7,958 bases of DNA from Thermoanaerobaculales bacterium (GCA_029938595.1 JAOZUP010000171.1:1-7958); one strand, 5' to 3'; positions 1 through 5,967 are shown, numbered from the stretch's first letter. Numbers and translations are program-made. The notes: generated from the letters alone by a model not told the origin.

Positions 1-1586
1 CGGGCCGCCACCACCTCGCGCAACCAGCTCTCGGGATAGCCGCGCTCCACCGGTTGTTCATTTCCGGCATTCACATAGCCGTCGTTGTACTTGGTGAGGA
101 GGAACTCGCCGAGGTCTTTCCACCGCCGCACGACCTCTTCCGCTTGGCCCACCGAATACTGGGTGAGGTACTCCCGCATCAGATCGGGGTCCTTTTCGGC
201 CAGAGCGAGCGCAGTCTCCTCGATGACCGGTTGCATGGCCAGGAATCGTCCCTCGATCTCCCGTTGCACCGCCAAGATGTCCTCGATCATGTAGGAGTAT
301 TTGAGGTTGGCGATGTTGGCCACGAAGTTGAAGACCCACCACGCCGAGTCCCACGAAAAACGGTTGATGCTGCCCTCGGTGAAGGACCGCGGCACGCGGT
401 CGATGCCCGCGTACAGCGGCACATAGCACGAGGTGTAGGTGTCGTCGAGACCGTACCAGTAGACCCCACCGATGGCGTCGGGAAGCCACGAGCGCGACTG
501 CGAGACAAATGAGAACCCCGTCTGCTGGGTGGAGATGGGGCGCTCCCAGGAGTACTTCTTCTCGTCGACCTCCCACGCGATCGGCCGCCAGCGGTTGGGG
601 TCGCCGTACGGGCCCGCGTCGATGCCCTTCGTCATGTCGTAGGGCGTGCCCTCGTAGTGGTCGCGCATCAGCGCCATGACGTCGGCCAACGACAGCTTTT
701 TGTTGGGGCGGATCCACAGGGGGTACGGCACGGCGCCCGGTACCGCGCGATGAAAATCCGGGCTCAACTCGAGCGACGGCGCCGCGCGCCGAAAAATGCT
801 CCACACCCGGGTGGCCGTGTATCGCCGCGATTGCGTGGTCGGCGCATCATAGGCGTCCGCGAAGCTGAACGGCTCGCCTGAGGTGGGATCGTAGTAGCCC
901 TTGTCGATGGCAAAGGAGATCACGTTCTCCGAAAACAGGCAGTTGTCGGGATCGTCGAGCGGGAATTCGCGGATTCTCGGGCCGTTGGCGTAGGCCGAGA
1001 TGAAGCCGTCGGGAATCCTCCGCGCCACCCACACTGCGCCCGAGCCACCGGGGCCCGTACCAATCATCTCCATCAGCCAAACCTCGTTCGGATCGGCGAT
1101 GGAGAAGGACTCGGCAGTCGACTGGTAGCCGCGCTCGGCGACCAGCGAGGTCATCACCACGATCGCCTCGCGGGCGGTTTTCGCGCGCTGCAGAGCGAGC
1201 TGCATGAGCTGCCAGTAATGGAGAAGACCGTCGGGGTTTTTCAGCTCCTCACGGCCGGTGGTCGTCGTCTCGCTGATCGCCACCTGGTGTTCGTTCATCA
1301 AGCCGACGACAGCGTAGGTATGCGGTGGCTGTGGGATCGCCCCGAGCACCTCTCCCGACCAATTCTTGATCTCGAGTTCGCTCCCCGGCTCGTGGTCCTC
1401 AGCCGGCCGGTACCGCAGATGAGGGTGAAAGCGGCCGTCGCAGGCGTAGGTGATCATCACCGATCCGTCGGCCGACGCGCCCTTGGTGACCAGGATGTTG
1501 GTGCATGCTGCCGCGGGTCGAATGGAGGTCGTCACGAGAACCGCGATCGTGATCAGAAACACCGAGAAACTGCGAAAAATTTTCAT
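1..1586 (-). CDS. Secreted peptidase family C69 (U34) dipeptidase-like protein, 3' end outside window
   Basis: The reading frame is open from ATG at 1586 to the window edge, giving 528 complete codons with no stop. A Shine-Dalgarno GGGAGG at 1598-1593 lies 6 nt before the ATG. Residues 1-27 form a signal peptide: a short basic start (K2, R5), a hydrophobic core at about 9-19, and an Ala-Ala-Ala cleavage site. Cleavage leaves Cys28 as the new N-terminus, followed by TNILVTKGASADGS. That is the arrangement of C69 N-terminal-nucleophile hydrolases, in which this Cys is catalytic. Other family-like stretches are VVGLMNEHQVAISETT, EVWLMEMIGTGPGG and, near the end, SAWWVFNFVANIANLKYSYM. Family members cleave dipeptides or short peptides, and this one would be exported. 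At 528 residues it is near full family length, so only a short C-terminal tail is missing. It is divergent from the gene at 1814. The AAAC site could also be read as a weak lipobox. Family assignment is confident; the substrate is unknown. Confidence 0.93.
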   Translation of the reverse strand, partial: MKIFRSFSVFLITIAVLVTTSIRPAAACTNILVTKGASADGSVMITYACDGRFHPHLRYRPAEDHEPGSELEIKNWSGEVLGAIPQPPHTYAVVGLMNEHQVAISETTTTGREELKNPDGLLHYWQLMQLALQRAKTAREAIVVMTSLVAERGYQSTAESFSIADPNEVWLMEMIGTGPGGSGAVWVARRIPDGFISAYANGPRIREFPLDDPDNCLFSENVISFAIDKGYYDPTSGEPFSFADAYDAPTTQSRRYTATRVWSIFRRAAPSLELSPDFHRAVPGAVPYPLWIRPNKKLSLADVMALMRDHYEGTPYDMTKGIDAGPYGDPNRWRPIAWEVDEKKYSWERPISTQQTGFSFVSQSRSWLPDAIGGVYWYGLDDTYTSCYVPLYAGIDRVPRSFTEGSINRFSWDSAWWVFNFVANIANLKYSYMIEDILAVQREIEGRFLAMQPVIEETALALAEKDPDLMREYLTQYSVGQAEEVVRRWKDLGEFLLTKYNDGYVNAGNEQPVERGYPESWLREVVAA

Positions 1587-1611
1587 GAGACGCCTCCCAT
1601 CTCGACGGTGG

Positions 1612-1620
1612 ATGATAGCA
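1612..1620 (-). promoter_or_regulatory. Possible extended -10 promoter for the C69 peptidase gene
   Basis: Read on the minus strand this is TGCTATCAT, an extended -10 pattern (TG-n-TATCAT, five of six matches to TATAAT). It ends 25 nt before the ATG at 1586, which would give a short leader still containing the Shine-Dalgarno site. No convincing -35 hexamer is present at the usual spacing. This is a pattern match only. Confidence 0.3.
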
Positions 1621-1652
1621 CTGGGGAAACAGCGGCGCGGAGGGCAGGAACG

Positions 1653-1685
1653 AATTAGGAATTAGGAATTTGGAATTAGGAATTA
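1653..1685. repeat. Heptanucleotide tandem repeat, AATTAGG type
   Basis: Units at 1653-1659, 1660-1666 and 1674-1680 read AATTAGG; the unit at 1667-1673 is the variant AATTTGG; a partial AATTA ends the array at 1685. The array is AT-rich within a GC-rich spacer (1587-1813) between divergent genes. The 7-bp period recalls the short tandemly repeated repetitive (STRR) heptamers known from filamentous cyanobacteria. The rest of this 227-bp spacer shows nothing clear apart from the ribosome binding sites and the weak promoter candidate. Confidence 0.85.
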
Positions 1686-1813
1686 TCGGCGCGCTGGACG
1701 GTCGAGTGGCTTGAGCAGAATGCCCGCGCTTGGGCGCGGTGCTTCGGAGGGGCGTGGTGATTCGCTGACGCTCGTCCTGGCTCGATGATAGGCTGAAAGG
1801 AGGTGGTGAGCTC

Positions 1814-2557
1814 ATGAAACGGCGCGACTTCGCCCACGCCAACAACCCGGACTTCGCCTGTGCGGAGTCGGTGCTGCTGCTGCCCTTCGGGCGGCGCTCG
1901 TTCCTGCCGGCAATCGTCGATACGTGCGGTGGCGAGGCCGTGACGCTCGACGAAACCACCGATCGCGAAGTCTTCCGGCTGACTGCGGCGCCTTCCGAGA
2001 TCACGCTCGTTTTCTCCGGGATGGGTTCCCCGGCGGCGGCCAACGCCCTCGAGATGGTGGCCGTAGCTGGTGCGCAGCGGGTGGTGGTCTTTGGCGCTTG
2101 CGGCGGTGTCGTCACCGAGGTTGGAGTGGGAGAGTTGGTCGTGGCCGGCGGTGGGGTGCGCGGCGAGGGAACGTCGGCCTACTACGCTCCGCCAGGCTTC
2201 CCGGCCGCCTTCGACCCGTTGTTGACCGCCCGGCTCTGGGAGGTGGCATCGGCGTCGGATGTGCCGGCCCACCGCGGGGTGGTCTACACGACCGATGCCG
2301 GCTATCGACAGGGACCGGAGATCTACGAAAAGTGTGCGGGCCTGGTGATCGCAGTCGAATCGGAGTGTGCCGCGGTCGCCGTCGTTGGCGCTCGCCTCGG
2401 CCTCGAAACGGGCGCCCTGCTCTTCTGCACCGACAACATCAATCTGCCCCACGAAGAGGACCGCGGTTACCGGGGGCTCGCCGATCCACGGGTGCGGCGC
2501 GGTTTCGATGCGGGGCTCGAGGCGGCGATCGAGGTGCTTTCCGGACCGGCTGAGTAG
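1814..2557 (+). CDS. Nucleoside phosphorylase / nucleosidase superfamily protein
   Basis: This 247-residue protein has the PNP/UDP phosphorylase fold (PF01048), typical of enzymes that split the N-glycosidic bond of nucleosides in salvage. Visible landmarks are GMGSPAA (69-75), FGACGG (93-98, the glycine-rich strand end), EGTSAYY (118-124), YTTDAGY (158-164), VESE (181-184, at the usual VExE ribose-binding site) and CTD (205-207, Asp207 at the catalytic acid position). Length is normal. Two departures stand out: the N-terminal phosphate-binding GDPxR motif is replaced by PFGRRS (24-29), and the usual Met in the VEME motif is Ser183. Uridine phosphorylase, MTA/SAH nucleosidase or a non-classical member are therefore all possible. 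The start is well supported by AAAGGAGGTG at 1796-1805, close to a perfect anti-16S complement. It is followed 68 bp later by a small same-strand gene. Confidence 0.88.
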   Translation: MKRRDFAHANNPDFACAESVLLLPFGRRSFLPAIVDTCGGEAVTLDETTDREVFRLTAAPSEITLVFSGMGSPAAANALEMVAVAGAQRVVVFGACGGVVTEVGVGELVVAGGGVRGEGTSAYYAPPGFPAAFDPLLTARLWEVASASDVPAHRGVVYTTDAGYRQGPEIYEKCAGLVIAVESECAAVAVVGARLGLETGALLFCTDNINLPHEEDRGYRGLADPRVRRGFDAGLEAAIEVLSGPAE

Positions 2558-2603
2558 TCATCAACTCATCCATTTGGAGCACTTGCCGGTAACCTGACGC
2601 CAC

Positions 2604-2624
2604 CAATTTGCGTAAAACAAATTG
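2604..2624. promoter_or_regulatory. Perfect 7-bp inverted repeat just before the small cysteine protein gene
   Basis: CAATTTG (2604-2610) and CAAATTG (2618-2624) are perfect reverse complements separated by the 7-bp spacer CGTAAAA. The site is AT-rich and ends 1 nt before ATG 2626. It could be a dimeric repressor operator, or in RNA a small hairpin masking the start. Which of these, if either, cannot be told from sequence alone. Confidence 0.4.
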
Positions 2625-2625
2625 T

Positions 2626-2841
2626 ATGGATTACTTGGACACCCTCCGCCGCAACGGGTGGTTGGCCGATCCCTCCGATCGCGTTCGGATAGTGGTGATC
2701 CACGCCGAGGGTTGCCCCGCCAACGTCGGCCGAACCTGCCGCTGCAATCCGCGTCTCGTCCTCGCGGCCGATTACCCACCACACGAAGCCAGGAACCTCG
2801 ACAGTTACCTCCCGATGCTGGACGCTGCATCCGGCGAATAG
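2626..2841 (+). CDS. Small hypothetical protein with a possible His/Cys metal site
   Basis: I do not recognise a named family. The 71-residue product begins MDYLDTLRRNGW, then has a strand-like RVRIVVIH followed by His26, Cys30, Cys38 and Cys40 (spacing H-x3-C-x7-C-x-C) and a Pro-rich PRLVLAADYPPHE. The compact His/Cys cluster could bind zinc, which is inference. Codons are mostly G or C in the third position, as in neighbouring genes, supporting real coding. ATG 2626 is preferred, although no Shine-Dalgarno is evident; an in-frame TTG at 2608 would add six residues but lies inside the inverted repeat at 2604-2624. It may be co-transcribed with the phosphorylase 68 bp upstream, or have its own promoter. 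Its stop is followed 20 bp later by a heptamer array. Confidence 0.6.
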   Translation: MDYLDTLRRNGWLADPSDRVRIVVIHAEGCPANVGRTCRCNPRLVLAADYPPHEARNLDSYLPMLDAASGE

Positions 2842-2861
2842 CCGCCCACCCGACCCGTCCA

Positions 2862-2900
2862 TCTTGTATCTTGCATCCTGAATCTTGCATCCTGTATCTG
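2862..2900. repeat. Heptanucleotide tandem repeat, TCTTGCA/TCCTGAA type
   Basis: Successive 7-mers are TCTTGTA (2862), TCTTGCA (2869), TCCTGAA (2876), TCTTGCA (2883) and TCCTGTA (2890), then partial TCTG. The two unit types alternate, giving a 14-bp higher-order period over part of the array. It occupies the spacer between the small protein gene and the metallopeptidase gene, so the metallopeptidase promoter must lie in it or in the roughly 45 bp after it. An 8-bp perfect palindrome, GTGCGCAC, follows at 2918-2925. Confidence 0.85.
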
Positions 2901-2947
2901 AGTACCTGGTGTAGCATGTGCGCACGATTATCACAGGGGGGTGGAAA

Positions 2948-3808
2948 ATGCGCTGGCAATCTGGACGGAGGAGTCGCAACGTGGAGGACCGGCGCGGGAT
3001 GCCGATGGGCCGGGGTGCGGCCGTCGGTGGTCTCGGTGGGTGCGGATTTCTGATCGTGATCGTGCTCTATCTGGTGCTCGGGGGTGATCCCGTAGAGCTC
3101 GTCCAGGAGCTGCCGTCCAGCGGTCTGGCGCCGGCCTACCCGGTGGATGTCCAGGTGTCGCCGGAGCAGGAGGGACTCGCCGACTTCGTGTCGGTGGTGC
3201 TGGCCGATACCGAGGACACGTGGGGGCCGATCTTCGCCCAGCTCGGAGGACGCTACGAACAGCCGCACCTGGTCCTCTTCAGCGGGCGGGTACAGTCGGC
3301 GTGTGGCATCGCCGGGGCCGCGTCGGGCCCGTTCTACTGTCCGGCCGACCACAAGGTGTATATAGACCTCGCCTTCTACGACGAGCTGCGTCGGCGATTC
3401 CACGCTCCTGGAGACTTCGCCCAGGCCTACGTCATCGCCCACGAGGTCGGACACCATGTACAGAATCTCCTCGGTATCTCGGACAAGGTCCAGGCCATGC
3501 AGCGGCGTGTCAGCCGAGCGGATGCGAACGCGCTTTCCGTGCGCCTGGAGCTTCAGGCGGACTGCTTCGCGGGTGTGTGGGGCTACCACGCCGAGCGTGC
3601 CAGAAATCTCCTGGAATCAGGCGATCTCGAGGAGGCTCTCAATGCGGCCAGCGCCATCGGTGACGACAACATTCAGCGCCAGACCCAGGGCTCGGTGGTA
3701 CCGGACTCCTTCACACACGGAAGCTCTGCGCAGCGCGTGAAGTGGTTCCGAACCGGTTTCGAGTCGGGTGACATCGAGGCGTGCGACACGTTCGACGGGA
3801 GCTATTAG
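2948..3808 (+). CDS. ypfJ: YpfJ-like neutral zinc metallopeptidase, membrane-anchored
   Basis: This 286-residue protein matches the putative neutral zinc metallopeptidase family (PF04228). It opens with the family signature MRWQSGRRSRNVEDRRG, then a Gly-rich linker and one membrane segment at about residues 26-44, leaving the protease domain outside the cytoplasm. The zinc motif HEVGHH is at 165-170 (His165, Glu166, His169). LELQADCFAGVWG (200-212) should supply the third ligand, probably Glu201 or Asp205. Cys119 and Cys131 in the SACG and GPFYCPAD stretches are a likely disulfide pair. All expected catalytic residues are present. ATG 2948 is chosen over the upstream in-frame GTG 2918 because the family signature starts there and a G-rich ribosome binding site (2936-2944) precedes it. 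The TAG stop (3806-3808) lies inside a heptamer repeat. The natural substrate is unknown. Confidence 0.95.
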   Translation: MRWQSGRRSRNVEDRRGMPMGRGAAVGGLGGCGFLIVIVLYLVLGGDPVELVQELPSSGLAPAYPVDVQVSPEQEGLADFVSVVLADTEDTWGPIFAQLGGRYEQPHLVLFSGRVQSACGIAGAASGPFYCPADHKVYIDLAFYDELRRRFHAPGDFAQAYVIAHEVGHHVQNLLGISDKVQAMQRRVSRADANALSVRLELQADCFAGVWGYHAERARNLLESGDLEEALNAASAIGDDNIQRQTQGSVVPDSFTHGSSAQRVKWFRTGFESGDIEACDTFDGSY

Positions 3809-3941
3809 CAATTAGCGATTAGCCCATCACAATATCCTCGGTGAACCGGAAACCAATGGCCAACAGGTGAAACTGGCGCCATACTTACAGCCGTTCCCAG
3901 CGGTGGTGCCCAAGCGATGGGCTAACAGCTAATTGCTAATA
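3803..3941. repeat. 139-bp fold-back element with 28-bp terminal inverted repeats, between convergent genes
   Basis: The arm at 3803-3830 is the reverse complement of 3914-3941 at 25 of 28 positions, including an uninterrupted 14-bp match at the outer ends. The arms are themselves heptamer repeats: ATTAGCA, ATTAGCG, ATTAGCC on the left (3804-3824). Near the centre, ATGGC (3856-3860) and GCCAT (3878-3882) form a smaller inverted repeat, so the unit is roughly symmetrical throughout. It fills the gap between the metallopeptidase gene and the oxidoreductase gene and includes the former's stop codon. No target-site duplication is evident. A transcript from either strand would fold into a long hairpin, so it could serve as a bidirectional terminator or be a MITE-like relic. 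Confidence 0.7.
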
Positions 3942-3948
3942 CCTAACA
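3921..3948. repeat. Heptanucleotide tandem repeat, GCTAATT type
   Basis: Units are GCTAACA (3921), GCTAATT (3928), GCTAATA (3935) and CCTAACA (3942). This is the right-hand, inverted counterpart of the ATTAGC heptamers at 3804-3824, but it extends 7 bp beyond the inverted repeat arm, to just before the oxidoreductase stop codon at 3951. Confidence 0.8.
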
Positions 3949-3950
3949 GC

Positions 3951-5552
3951 TCAGCCGTTCCTACGGCTGATCTCCCCGAGCAGGTTCTTCCCCAGGATGG
4001 CCGAGGCGGCGACCGTTCCACCGAACAGGGCGCCGGCGATACCGGCGGTGCACACATCCTGACCGGTGAGGTAGAAACCCTTGAGGCCGGTGCGCGGTCT
4101 CAGCGCTCGTTCGCGGAAGCGGGCCGGTGTGTGCTCGAGGCCGTAGATCTCGCCCTCCGCGTAGTCTGCGAAGTGGCGGGTCGACAGCGGGGTCGACAGC
4201 TCGTGATAAGCGATCTTGCCCTTGACCTGCGGCACCTCGCGTTCGAGCACCTCGATGAGCCGTCGTGACAGCTCATCCTTGAGAGCCTCGTAGTCCTCCC
4301 CTCGCTTCATCCAGTTGGTGCCTTCCCACCCCCTGAACCTGTCGTAGGACGCCATGCTGACTATTTCGATCGTGGCCTTGCCGGGGTAGCGGCGGGCGAA
4401 GTCGGGGTCCTTGGCCGACGGGAAGGAGATGAAAACCAGCGGCAGGGGCGCCTCGGGGTCGGCGAGGTAGCGTTCGAAGTCGCCGTCCTGGTCGGTGCTC
4501 GGGTAGACCCACAGATTCGAGCGGTCGAGACCGAGCTCCGAGTCCGTGTGCTCGAGGCCGGCATAGAGACAGATGTGGGAGGCCGAACGCTCAGCGTGCT
4601 CCAAGGTTGCGAGCAGGGCGCCTCGACCTGGTGTACCCTCCGGCAGCAGACGAAAGACGGTGTTGGGGACTCCGGCGTCCGAGATCACCAGCTCTGCGTG
4701 CAGCTCGCGGTCGTCGGCCATCCGCACGCCCACGGCCCGTCCGCCCTCAACGAGCACCGTCGACACCTCGGCGCCGATGACGATTTGCCCGCCCGTGGCC
4801 TCGATGAGCGGCGCCACCGCCTCGGCGATGCGCGCCGAACCGCCGACCGGGTAGGCGCCGCCGCCGAGGTAGTGGTTGAAGACCATGGCGTGGATGGCGA
4901 AGCTGGCTCGCGCCGGCGGCAAACCGTAGTCTCCGAGCTGGGCGCAGAGGACGGCCTTGAGCGTTGGGTTGTCGGTGAGCCCGTCGAGAACCTCGCCGAC
5001 GGTGCGGTCGGCGTGGCGTAGAAATCGCCGCCGCATCCATGGGCCCGCCAGCAGGGCAACCGGCGCCGGTACGGCCTTCTCGGCAAAGAACCCTTGCGAG
5101 CCGCCGATCGCCTCCCGCACCCGGTCGAGGTATCCGTCGATGGCCTCTTTCTCATCGGGGAAGTAGCCCAGCATCCGCGCCCGCCAGGCCTCGCGCCCGG
5201 CGACGTACTCCCAGCGCTCACCGCCGATGACCACCGTGTCGTAGACCTCGCCCATGGGCGCCCACTCGAGAGCGCCGTTCGTGACCTCGTCAAAGAGACT
5301 GCGCAGCATCGAGCCGCGGCCGACCTGGCCGATGTAATGCAGACCGACATCCCACTCATAACCCTTGCGGCTGAAGGTGTGGGTGAATCCACCGGCGGTG
5401 GTGTGACGCTCGAGGACCAGGACCCGCCGGCCGTCGTGTTTGGCGAGCAGGGCCGCGACGCTCAGACCGCCAATTCCCGAGCCAATGACGATCGCGTCGT
5501 ACGCGCCTTCCGGCTGCCACTTCCTGTAAAGCTCTCCTACCTTTCCATTCAT
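3951..5552 (-). CDS. FAD-dependent oxidoreductase, phytoene desaturase / retinol saturase-like
   Basis: The 533-residue protein has an N-terminal FAD-binding Rossmann fold: AIVIGSGIGGLSVAALLA (20-37) with the GxGxxG dinucleotide motif, then Glu48 in VLVLERH for the adenosine ribose, and TAGGF (52-56). FDVGLHY-like sequence at 67-73 (WDVGLHY) and HYLGGGAYPVGGSARIAEAV (227-246) are typical of the carotenoid isomerase/RetSat/CrtI group. The C-terminal FAD motif GFYLTGQDVCTAGIAGALFGG (492-512) is intact. The group saturates, desaturates or isomerises polyene or other lipid substrates; the actual substrate cannot be told. No signal peptide or membrane segment is obvious. Its ATG overlaps the TGA of the upstream thiamine-binding gene (ATGA, 5552-5549), and AAGGAG sits inside that gene's end, so the two are translationally coupled. 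No phytoene synthase or other carotenoid gene is visible nearby. Confidence 0.92.
   Translation of the reverse strand: MNGKVGELYRKWQPEGAYDAIVIGSGIGGLSVAALLAKHDGRRVLVLERHTTAGGFTHTFSRKGYEWDVGLHYIGQVGRGSMLRSLFDEVTNGALEWAPMGEVYDTVVIGGERWEYVAGREAWRARMLGYFPDEKEAIDGYLDRVREAIGGSQGFFAEKAVPAPVALLAGPWMRRRFLRHADRTVGEVLDGLTDNPTLKAVLCAQLGDYGLPPARASFAIHAMVFNHYLGGGAYPVGGSARIAEAVAPLIEATGGQIVIGAEVSTVLVEGGRAVGVRMADDRELHAELVISDAGVPNTVFRLLPEGTPGRGALLATLEHAERSASHICLYAGLEHTDSELGLDRSNLWVYPSTDQDGDFERYLADPEAPLPLVFISFPSAKDPDFARRYPGKATIEIVSMASYDRFRGWEGTNWMKRGEDYEALKDELSRRLIEVLEREVPQVKGKIAYHELSTPLSTRHFADYAEGEIYGLEHTPARFRERALRPRTGLKGFYLTGQDVCTAGIAGALFGGTVAASAILGKNLLGEISRRNG
3952..3969 (-). terminator. Hairpin over the oxidoreductase stop codon
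   Basis: CAGCCGT (3952-3958) and ACGGCTG (3963-3969) form a perfect 7-bp stem with the 4-nt loop TCCT, overlapping the last codons and stop of the minus-strand oxidoreductase. No clean T-tract follows, only the AT-rich heptamers. Termination is plausible but not certain. The outer 6 bp of the stem are identical to those of the hairpin at 7741-7758. Confidence 0.4.
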
Positions 5553-5848
5553 TCCAGCTTCTCCTTCACGCTCCGCACTTTGTCGTCCATCGTCTGCGTC
5601 CGATCGTTGCGGGTGCCGAGGCGGAGGTTGGTGGCGACCCGCGGCGCGCCCATCTCGTGCAGTTTTTCGTGACAGCGCTTGAGGGCGGCCATGATCTCAT
5701 CCCACTCGCCCTCGACGTTGGTGCCGTTGGCGTGCAGCCACGGCTCGAGACCCGCCTCGGTGAAAACATCCTCGCAGGCTGCCACGTAGCGCGACAGAGA
5801 CAGCCCAACCCCGAGCGGGATGATGGCGATGTCGGCGATTGCTTTCAT
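5549..5848 (-). CDS. Thiamine-binding protein, MTH1187/UPF0045 family
   Basis: The 99-residue product matches the small thiamine-binding family (PF01910): ADIAIIPLG at 5-13, the SLSRYVA stretch at 17-23, the HANGTNVEGEWDEI segment at 39-52 that contributes the ligand pocket, and the C-terminal DRTQTMDDKVRSV at 82-94. Length is full for the family. Members bind thiamine or pyrimidine-type ligands as ferredoxin-fold oligomers in the cytoplasm; a precise cellular role is not established. The start at 5848 is preferred because AGGAGG (5860-5855) precedes it by 6 nt and the family begins here. The same frame stays open upstream to 5968, but that 40-residue extension has no family support. It is the first gene of a two-gene unit with the oxidoreductase. 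Confidence 0.9.
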   Translation of the reverse strand: MKAIADIAIIPLGVGLSLSRYVAACEDVFTEAGLEPWLHANGTNVEGEWDEIMAALKRCHEKLHEMGAPRVATNLRLGTRNDRTQTMDDKVRSVKEKLE

Positions 5849-5967
5849 CGGGATCCTCCTAGGTACGTAGAATACGCCCTCCTCCGGCTGTTCCTTGCGC
5901 ACTTGCGCGAGAGAGCGCATCATGTCGAACAGAACACAGACATAGTGCCACGACCTGGGAGGATCCA
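5849..5967. promoter_or_regulatory. Divergent promoter region with mirrored ribosome-binding leaders
   Basis: This 119-bp spacer must hold promoters for the thiamine-binding/oxidoreductase pair (leftward) and the acyl-CoA ligase (rightward). I could not identify confident -35/-10 pairs on either strand; AGAATA at 5869-5874 gives TATTCT on the minus strand, a weak -10. The ends are mirror images: GGATCCTCCTAGGT (5851-5864) and ACCTGGGAGGATCC (5953-5966) are reverse complements at 13 of 14 positions and contain both Shine-Dalgarno sites. TGCGC (5904-5908) and GCGCA (5915-5919) form a small inverted repeat in the middle. Confidence 0.55.

Noticed and set aside
58..804. Minus-strand open frame of 248 codons
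   Set aside because: It overlaps the C69 peptidase in another frame on the same strand, is low-complexity Arg/Gly/Pro-rich, and shows no family motif: a shadow frame of high-GC coding sequence.
1761..1789. Possible -35/-10 pair (TTCGCT, GATGAT) upstream of the phosphorylase gene
   Set aside because: The 17-bp spacing is right, but only three of six and four of six bases match consensus; too weak to list.
1399..2452. Two long minus-strand frames (1399-2115 and 1676-2452)
   Set aside because: They lie mostly antisense to the well-supported phosphorylase gene or across the repeat-bearing spacer, and their translations are Ser/Pro/Arg-rich with no recognisable domain.
2918..2947. Upstream GTG start for the metallopeptidase adding ten residues
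   Set aside because: The family signature MRWxGRRxSxNVEDRRG begins at ATG 2948, and the G-rich ribosome binding site would otherwise be inside the coding region.
2561..3589. 342-codon minus-strand frame
   Set aside because: It runs antisense to the small protein and the metallopeptidase and translates through a heptamer array. The plus-strand metallopeptidase has a complete catalytic motif set, so this is a shadow.
3831..3882. Possible 25-residue minus-strand peptide (ATG at 3882) inside the fold-back element
   Set aside because: No ribosome binding site, no recognisable motif, and it ends in the heptamer repeat; better treated as non-coding element sequence.
1653..3948. Repeat arrays considered as CRISPR
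   Set aside because: Units are contiguous 7-mers with no unique spacers, and no cas gene is present.
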